Below are positions 57,071-64,000 of a stretch of DNA of 64,000 bases, piece by piece (the stretch's first letter is position 1; every line of letters starts with the position of its first letter). The stretch lies in NCBI GenBank assembly GCA_028752905.1, contig JAQNBH010000015.1:35942163-36006162 (forward strand). Direction: 5' to 3'. The notes below the pieces were generated by a model. That model made no database searches and was not told the DNA's origin. It saw nothing but the letters and a program-made list of their open reading frames with translations. Position numbers and translations under genes: made by a program. The DNA comes from Cladorhizidae sp. MBARI D1340-BT2 (taxonomy: Eukaryota > Porifera > Demospongiae > Poecilosclerida > Cladorhizidae).

Positions 57071-57325
57071 CTCGTAGAGTGATGGACACTGGCCCCAATT
57101 CATCACTAAAAAAGTGGTTTGATGCGGCCACCAAATGAACAGTAATAACCTCACCAACTTGCATTGTTAATGTGTGAGGATTTATTACTGTTGTACCAGT
57201 TAAAGGATCACTTCCAATTAAGAGGATATATCCACTAGAAGGAGGAGTGGCTGAAAAAGTCCAGCTTATTTCTACAGTGAACCTCCCATTTTGACGGAGC
57301 ATAAGATTAGAAGGATTGTCTGCAA
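57071..57325 (-). CDS. Copy C FN3 exon 1 (open)
   Basis: 255 nt, phase 1-1, donor GTGAGG, acceptor gctgcag; three codons shorter than gene A (PHTLTM for PHTYTALTM). It reads LMLRQNGRFTVEISWTFSAT, then GEVITVHLVAASNHFFSDEL. Upstream of it the gene A-like intron is cut off at about 57395 and joined to the 42-kb-type duplicated block, so the Ig and signal exons are not found for this copy. Confidence 0.7.
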
Positions 57326-57399
57326 CTGCAGCAAGAATAAAATTAATATGTGAACAAATTCAGCTATATGTCAACAAGGGCAGCCAGTATTACATGCTA

Positions 57400-59260
57400 C
57401 AGCTTTCTTGCAGCACGCTTGAGTCAAAAGCTGTTTGTTGCATAGCTCAAGTTATCCTAAGCGGTGGGCACTTAGAAAGTTAGTAGTTAATCTCTTCCTT
57501 TGAATCATCCCTAGTATAATGCAGTAAGTTAGGGCTACCAATGAAGTTTGTAGCTATAGCTTTCTCAGCTACCTCAAGTGCTCCATTGAAGATTCTGGAT
57601 CTCAAAGGCAATCTTCAAGGTTTAGTTAATGAAATATTTTTGTAGGCTCTAGCTAGCAATGATGGCAATAAAAAATAAACTACTGTTATGATTGGTTGTG
57701 AACACGAATAATTTTCAATGTGTAGCTAGCTAGATTACTAGATATGAGCCAAAATTTCATAAACTGTCACAGAGATTTAGATAGAAAGAGCCAAGTTTTG
57801 TCTGCTGTGTTGGTTGTAATTCTAGACTTATTGTCTAAGCCCTCATGCATGTGCCTCCTCTCTCTCCTATCAAGCGTTATATATTAGGACTCGTAAAGAT
57901 ATAAAGATTGGTGATACAATGCATTCATTACTAGTTGGCGAGCAAAGCAACACCTCTTCTGGCACCTGGTCATCTCACTGTGAAAGGGAAATGCCACCTT
58001 GTGGATCCATCGCTAGCCTGTCTGCCCTCCCAAAGTTGATGTTCTGCGACCTCCTGAATTTCTGACTGCATATATGGGAGTGTAAATCTATGTAGCAATG
58101 TCATTTATAGTACGTTAATATTTGAAAAAGGGGGAGGGAAAAGAAAAGAAAAGAAAAAAAATTTGGGCTTAAATAAATCTGGAATGGTCGTCATAGTGAA
58201 GATATTAAATGCTCTGATAGGTAAGAGGTTATCACAGTTGATGTGACCCCTTACCAGATATCCATATAAGCCAGCAAGAAATAGGAAGAATATCAAACCC
58301 TGACCTTAATAACCCTCTGCAAGCTGTCAGTTATGCTCTCTGTCCTTGACCTTTCACACCAAAGGTCAACTAGCATCGGCTGCACTGACTAACTTGTTCT
58401 TGACCCTGACCTTACAGAATCCGACAAGAACCTCGTTAGCCTAACCCTATCACCTCTCTAGGCTTTCTTATAGCCTAGATCTTCTTACAGATATACAGAT
58501 GAAACATTCATTCATTATATACAAACAGTAATTGCACATAACCAATATTCAGGGTATTACTACTAGTCAGTCCAGCTTGTTATGCTCTGGCTTAGATCTA
58601 GTCTCTCTCTCTCTCTTTCTGCTAATCTAACAATGTCTTATATACTAATCATGTTCTGCACACGGATTTGCACACACCTTGCACCCGATGCTGTGGTCTT
58701 GTACACGGAGACCGCAGTCTTGCACACAGAGGCCGCAGTCTTGCACACGGATGTTGAGGTTGTGTCTTCCCACATTATTGTGATCTTGTCTCGAGCCATT
58801 AATAAACATGTTGTGCTCCATTAGGCCTCCTCCTCTAATACAAACCTTCCTAAAACATCCCCCATAGGTCCTTATATAGACACTTTGTTGCACTAGTGGT
58901 GAGAATGGACAAGTAGCAGCAAGAGTCAAGGGTGCTTTCTTCACAGCTTGTAGGTTCTGTCAGATAAAGCATTGTTGATATGCTAGGTGGCCTAGCGACA
59001 ATAAAAGTTAAAAAAGTGAACTTTTTGTTTCTAGTGTTTAGGACAATGGCCATGTCATTTTTAGCTCTAGTACTTTGTCTTCAAGTATGGCAGGCACTAA
59101 TTCTCTATCAGAGAACTTCCACTTTATATTCTAAACCATAATCATACTTAACTGTAACTACACACCTCTTTGAGCCTCTTGCATTTTGTTGAAGATGACG
59201 ACCTTTGCCACAGTAAATTTCGACATTTATATGACGATGCTTGACAACTATCTCAACAAC
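57400..59260. repeat. Non-coding segmental duplication, copy 2 (partner 42140-44935)
   Basis: Block order is as described for the partner. This copy joins the FN3 block of copy C at its left end and lacks the partner's about 42790-44070. It carries an extra insertion at 58323-58850. Confidence 0.8.
58323..58850. mobile_element. About 525-bp insertion relative to the partner duplication (solo LTR candidate)
   Basis: The partner (44503-44515) reads ctgcaagtcctccaaaacat across this point. Here, tgcaag is followed by tgtcagttatgctctctgtc and about 525 bp before ttcctaaaacatc resumes. The insert contains three copies of a 21-bp gcagtcttgcacacggag-type repeat (about 58690-58760) and a ctctctctct tract. 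TG-initial ends suggest a solo LTR, but no clean target duplication or CA end is visible. Confidence 0.45.
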
Positions 59261-59639
59261 TGCAGTGTTGCTGTCGACCCAAAGGAATTAAACCGTGGTT
59301 TACTGTCCTGTGTACAGCCATGCTAGCTTCAGCAGACCAACCCTAGACAAGATGGTATGTATAGAGTAGATGTGCTCCCCAAGCAGCAGGAAATCTGATG
59401 GTCGTCAATTGTAGTGATGTGATGTCTTACTTGTCATGTTCCCAGTTTGGTCTGTCAACCTGTCAACTCCCCATACTGGATCCATGCCAGATCAACAGTT
59501 GATAATAAGAAAGTCATTCTATGTTATATTCCACCAGTATGGTATAATAATGGTTTTGTATTGAAGAGTCAACTACATGCTCATGTCCACCTATCCTTCA
59601 AATATCTACCTCTTCATGTAGAACCATTGTATTTGAAGT
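59261..59639. other. Intergenic DNA, no gene seen
   Basis: A short plus frame (59447-59641) has no recognised domain. No repeat partner was found inside the window. Confidence 0.35.
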
Positions 59640-60085
59640 AAAAGACATTATACATTACATCTCTTACTCCAGTGCCTTGCTCCAACTAATCCTATACAGA
59701 GTTTCAGTCTGCTTACCTTTCACTTTCCCCTGCTATTACTAGGCTCTGGAACACTCTCCCCAATTACATTAATTCTTATATTCACCACCCCTTATATAGC
59801 AGCACTTTGACTTCTAACTACTTAACTGTGATCAACTTAATATATTCCTCCATGTATTTGTTTACTTATTTCTACTCTTCATATTAGCCTCAGGCTATTT
59901 AAAAAATTGTATATAAAAAAAATATATATTTCTCACTTTTTTCATCTGTGTATATAGATATCTCTTACAGGTAAGAAAAGAATTTGCATGAATTCCAAAA
60001 GGTGCAAAACTCTAGCTGATTGGCTCACTAAGATGATTCTCACCTTGGCTGGATCTGGCTCTAAACCTCTCTCTGATGAAGTAAT
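59640..60085 (+). pseudogene. LINE 3' tail with flank, copy 2
   Basis: One plus frame reads SLSPAITRLWNTLPNYINSY then IHHPLYSSTLTSNYLTVINL and ends in TAG near 59886. It is the same tail as 53000-53430, but with a longer open frame. It directly abuts the left end of FN3 copy D, where the transmembrane exon would be expected. Confidence 0.6.
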
Positions 60086-60149
60086 GTTGTAATAACACGC
60101 GTGGGTGTAACTATCCATTGTGCAGATCTATGCAGCTAGCATGACATAC

Positions 60150-60490
60150 TTCCTCCTCCAACAGTAGGGTTAGAAGGCTGAGTAGTGATGACAACTTCTA
60201 CCATTGACATGCTTGTCAGCGAAGATCTCTGTCCCATGATGATCTCTCCGTCTATAAACACTTGCACCAGAACCTGAAACTGGTACCTTCACCGGTGATC
60301 AGGCCTGTGATGTTCACAGAGTTCTCGGTGCTGTTCACCATTATGATAGTCTCTGTGGTCTGTCTCTTCCTGTTCCCCGTTCGACTGTAGATTACCAAAT
60401 ATTGTGTGAGTTCATTGAGTGTCAGCCTCTCCCAAGAAACTCTGACAGAAGTGTCAGTCAGAACTGTAACTACCACATTAGTCACCATTG
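60150..60490 (-). pseudogene. Copy D FN3 exon 5 (1-nt deletion)
   Basis: 341 nt against 342 in gene A. The one-base loss is at about 60283 (ggtaccttcacc for ggtactcttcacc) and turns GEEYQFQV into an out-of-frame GEGTSFRF. Splice signals (ctacag acceptor, GTATGT donor) remain. Otherwise it is very close to gene A. Confidence 0.85.
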
Positions 60491-60924
60491 CTGTAGCACA
60501 GAGAAGAGAGAATAGACGAGGCATACTCAATGAACAAGTTGCATCTAGTAAACTACAGTAATTTATGGAGTATATGCTATATCCATTTTGTGCTTGACAA
60601 CTCATAACATTGTCAGTTGTAAACAATGGGAGATATAATCCCATTCTGTTGTAAGCCCTCCACCTAAACCACACCCACACACTAGACAAACAGACATGTA
60701 CACACACAAACACACACACACTCAGGTATGAGAATCTAGGTACAGGTACAAGCAAAATGAGATGATGAGATGAGTTTCTGGGAGAGGGCGGGAGTGAGGA
60801 AAAATACATAGTAAACCCCATGTAACTCTTGCAAGTGTCTCAGTGCTAGTTAAATGGGAATCAACAGAATGGAAAGGGGAATGTGTTTCTCCTTTGTAAC
60901 TATGACAACCATGTATGCACTCAC

Positions 60925-61218
60925 AGGGTTCAGAGAGAGTAGTAAAGACATTGCTGAACTGTGTTGGTTCTCCAGCTCCTATCCGAGTGCTGGCAGTGAT
61001 TGTGATGTTGGAGATGGTGGTCCGCGGTCGCAGATCTCTTATGGTGTACTGAGGTTTGGAGGTGGCAGTCACATTGGCAGTGAGAGTGGAGCTGTCATTC
61101 ACTGTGTACATGATGTCATAGCCAGTAAGGACTCCATTAGGCATTTATGGAAGACTCCAGGACAGATCCAGAGAGTAGAACTTCACATTCCCAGCCAGAC
61201 CTGACACAGCACCTGGCA
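60925..61218 (-). pseudogene. Copy D FN3 exon 4 (in-frame stop)
   Basis: 294 nt, same splice sites as gene A. CAA (Gln of LPQMPNG) has become TAA at 61145-61147 (minus). The rest is nearly identical to gene A, including STRIGAGEPTQFSN. Confidence 0.85.
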
Positions 61219-61284
61219 CTGCATAATGTTTAAACAAAATAAAAGTTACTAATACTATTACAGCTGCATTGAGTTTTGGCATAC

Positions 61285-61584
61285 CATCTTCGTCAGTTTT
61301 TATTGGACCAATGAATGCAGTGTATGGTCCAGTGCCGTTGATGTTGGTACCAGCTAGTTGAAATCTGTACTCAGTGTTGGGCAAGAGTCCCTCAATAGTG
61401 TAACTAGTAGTGTCTGAACTGCCAATGGTCATCATGGTTAGTGTACCAGCTCCTTCCTCAATTCGTATCTCTAAACTATTTATGAGTCCATTACGCTGGA
61501 TGCAGATTATGTTCTTCCAAGTCAGTGTGATGCTTCTGGAAGTTACAGTGCCATTTGTGAAGTCACGTGGAGCAGCAACTGGGA
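61285..61584 (-). CDS. Copy D FN3 exon 3 (open)
   Basis: 300 nt, phase 1-1, acceptor atgtag and donor GTATGC, no disabling change. It reads APRDFTNGTVTSRSITLTWK then EGLLPNTEYRFQLAGTNING. It is listed as coding only because the exon itself is sound. Its neighbours in the same copy are broken. Confidence 0.65.
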
Positions 61585-61624
61585 CTACATACATAGTATG
61601 GGGATGAGATAACAAACAACCTTA

Positions 61625-63042
61625 CAGTGCTGTAGCAAGCGGTCGGGTTGGTCGGGCCAAAACCCCGACCAATATCCGGAAGAAAAAAAGGGAAAAAAAG
61701 GAAAAAAATTAATTTTAATTTTTTTTAATTTAAAAAAAATTTTTTTAACACGTTCAAAGGTCATTGGGTGGGGAGACGATTGCATTTTTTACTTTTTAAA
61801 ACTTGTGGTTACAATTTTAGAGCTCCGTAGATTTTGCAAACTTCATGGTATGGACTTGATACATAGCTCAAAAGATAGGTCTCTCTGTGTGCTCTCTTTT
61901 GATACTAAAATATGTTTCATAGGTATAACTATAGGCAAGTTACTAGACCCTAAAGTGGAGCGACCTGCATCCCATAAGTGCAAAAAATTGAAATTGGTAT
62001 GAGTGGCTAGAGAAAGCCTTAGAGCATGCAACGACCGGCGTTAAAATGTAAGTACGTGGTCAAGCGCGCGGTTGGAAAATTGATTACGTTGAAAATCAAC
62101 GCCCTAAATTTTCCACCCATGCTTGACCACGTACAAATTTTTTAACGCCTAATGAAAAAGGTCATTGGGCCACTCGCTCAATTTTTTTGCACTTAGCAAT
62201 CTGGAGTTATTTTGGCAGAGGTTGCAGGGATTCACAAGCAATGGACAGATGCACTGGATCTCAAGTTTGTGGTGAATGAATTTATCTCCTCAGATCATCG
62301 CTCTAATATTTTTGCTAAGCTAACTTTTCATAGTGATTTTCATAGTAAACTGATTCTTTAAACATTTATAATATATATAGCTATCATAATCTGTGTTTTT
62401 TCTCGGCATCTTTTGCCTGTCATCTGTCAAAAAAAAATTTCACACACCTGCAGTGGTAGGAAACAAGGCAAGGCTAATACATGGTATGTTTGTAATCACA
62501 TTATATAAAGCCAGGCAAACTAGATTCCTTGTTTCTCATCACCGCCCGCCTCACTTTGAAGCCACCACTTCAACCTACATTATTGGTTAAATTTGTGGAC
62601 ACACCCATTATAATTATACCACAACCATCTCATTCCCAATGGTATGAAGAAGCCATGTGACTATTATTTCTTTTGTGACCAACGCAAGTATTTCTCTTTC
62701 AAGCTGGTTTGTTGTATTGGTGTTTTTTAAAAGCACTGTTTTGTTGGATGGACAGTCGTTGTTTTTTTGGGGCGATTATTTTGATTAAAAAGAAATTTAC
62801 AATAATGACCCTCCCTCACCAATATTAAAAAAATGGGTGATGAGAAACAGTTACCTGGCCTAAAGCATGAACATCGGTGTTTAAAATCCACTGTCTGCAC
62901 TATCATTGGAATATGAATGTGTGCACAGGTATTTCCTGCTGAAGATCACATTTTCCTGCTAAATTCCGGATATAACCACACCCACTTCCTGTCACACCCA
63001 CTTCCTGACCCGACCAATACAAATTTGCTTGCTACGGCCCTG
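61625..63042. mobile_element. Second copy of the CAGGGCCGTA non-autonomous transposon
   Basis: 1418 bp, flanked by CCTTA (61620-61624 and 63043-63047) at exactly the same intron position as 6117-7662. The left terminus has decayed to cagtgctgtagcaagc; the right is intact. Removing element and one CCTTA again leaves 65 bp. Several internal deletions relative to the first copy shorten it, including part of the palindrome. Confidence 0.9.
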
Positions 63043-63072
63043 CCTTAAGTGAGTGTCAGCCTGTGTGCTCAC

Positions 63073-63356
63073 CTGCTGTTAGTGTGGTGATGTCTGCTGC
63101 ACTTATTGTCCTTGTCAGTTCAAATATTTTGGCAGTGACACTGACAGAGTACACAATGAACTCTTCCAGCCCCTCCAACAGCACTGAGTCAGAGGAGCTG
63201 GTCATAATCGCACTGTCTACAAAATTCGGACATACTGACGGCAGTCCACCCATTCTTCTAGTGAGGGTCACTGTGTACCCTTCTGCTGGTAGGCTGTCCA
63301 TAGGCTGGGCCAAAACTAGAGAGGCTGAAGTGGCAGTCACTAATGATGATGTGATG
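63073..63356 (-). pseudogene. Copy D FN3 exon 2 (acceptor lost)
   Basis: It reads like gene A (ASLVLAQPMDSLPAEGYTVT, VYSVSVTAKIFELTR) with donor GTGAGC. The upstream end, where gene A has the ccaccag acceptor and the first codons, has been replaced by a deletion (cattgctgcccccc, no AG). Confidence 0.8.
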
Positions 63357-63410
63357 ATGGGGGGCAGCAATGGAAATAGCAATGTCTAATGTGATATGCT
63401 ATTTCCTCAC

Positions 63411-63558
63411 CTCGTAGAGTGATGGACACTGGCCCCAGTACATCACTAAAAAGTGTTCCGACTTGGCCACCAAACGAACAGTAAGAACCTCACCAACTTG
63501 CATTGTGAATGCCGTGTATGTGTGAGGATTTGTTATTGTTGTACCAGTAAAAGGATCA
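63411..63558 (-). pseudogene. Copy D FN3 exon 1 (truncated, frameshifted)
   Basis: The 3' 148 nt of the exon remain, with donor GTGAGG. A five-A run (gene A has six) shifts the frame. Sequence matching gene A stops at aaaggatca and jumps to intron sequence equivalent to about 8432, so the exon's 5' half and acceptor are deleted. Confidence 0.82.
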
Positions 63559-64000
63559 CACAAAGCAGCCAGTGTTACATACTTGTGGGCTACAACAATA
63601 GAGAGCTCCCTTGATTAGTGTATGCCCTCAACCATTACATGCATCTATATAGCTACATGTCAACAAGGGCAGCCCGTGTTACATGCTTGCAGGCTACAAC
63701 AATAGAGAGCTCCCTTGATTAGTGCATGCCCTCAACCATTACATGCAGCTATATAGGTGCTCACGATATACAATTAATCAAAAACATGTGACATGTAGCT
63801 AATCAACTCTAATAGCTAGGGGGAAATGATTCTAACAAGTACACACTCAGCAGCATGACCTCATGTGAAGTTGGTAGAGATTAATATTGTATCACATATT
63901 ATGATTCACAAGTATAACACCTGACCATGTGTTGAAAACACAGAAACAAAGCTTTGTTTTAACAAAAACCGTGAGATGACTACACATGATACAAAGCATT
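63559..64000. repeat. Paralogue of gene A intron 8432-8880
   Basis: Includes the same about 105-bp tandem duplication, gctcacgatatacaattaat and the aaaaccgtgagatgactaca block, in the same order as 8432-8880. Copy D therefore continues to the right in step with gene A beyond the window edge. Confidence 0.85.

Overview
This window is animal nuclear DNA. It has GT-AG introns, some only about 65 bp long, and phase-1 Ig/FN3 exon modules. Nearly all other recognisable coding matter is eukaryotic transposon debris: Ty3/gypsy, Gmr1-like, Penelope-like, LINE, hAT and Tigger. Short introns, AT-rich 'agctagcta/tatata' intergenic DNA and receptor-like Ig/FN3 genes fit an early-branching invertebrate. A demosponge is my best guess, as an inference only. 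No bacterial genes, CRISPR array, rRNA or tRNA genes were seen.

Region 1-12.3 kb holds the one apparently intact host gene, on the minus strand. It reads from a signal-peptide exon (12224-12293) through an Ig-like exon (9459-9776), five FN3 exons (8056-8319, 7693-7989, 5777-6076, 5417-5710, 4638-4979) and a transmembrane exon (1228-1327). Each internal module exon is phase 1-1, and together they make 1,985 nt of open coding sequence. The cytoplasmic part should lie left of the window. Its introns carry a 46-bp minisatellite, microsatellites, a 1.55-kb non-autonomous DNA transposon and a second transposon candidate.

Region 12.3-26.7 kb has no convincing host gene. It holds tandem repeats, a very decayed Ty3/gypsy element (about 19.88-22.55 kb), a long trinucleotide repeat and small palindromic MITE-like repeats. 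Region 26.75-31.69 kb is a minus-strand LTR retrotransposon with domain order gag-PR-IN-RT-RH, the Gmr1-type order. Region 31.7-38.5 kb holds more gypsy debris, a decayed FN3 fragment (33.28-33.92 kb) and a Tigger/pogo transposon. Region 39.8-40.8 kb has two Penelope-like fragments in opposite orientation.

Region 42-59.3 kb contains a duplicated non-coding block (about 42.14-44.93 and 57.4-59.26 kb). It also holds a long broken minus-strand mobile-type gene (about 45.1-51.3 kb) with FEN1/PIN-like motifs, split by a hAT transposon at 47038-48154.

Region 54.4-64 kb carries two more copies of the FN3 block on the minus strand. Copy C (54.4-57.3 kb) and copy D (60.15-63.56 kb) both have stops, frameshifts or lost splice sites, so they look like pseudogenes. 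Copies A and D share the 1.5-kb transposon at the same intron site, while copy C keeps the empty 65-bp intron. This gives a relative order for the duplications. The right edge of the window is still inside the intron upstream of copy D, so paralogous Ig and signal exons are expected just beyond it.
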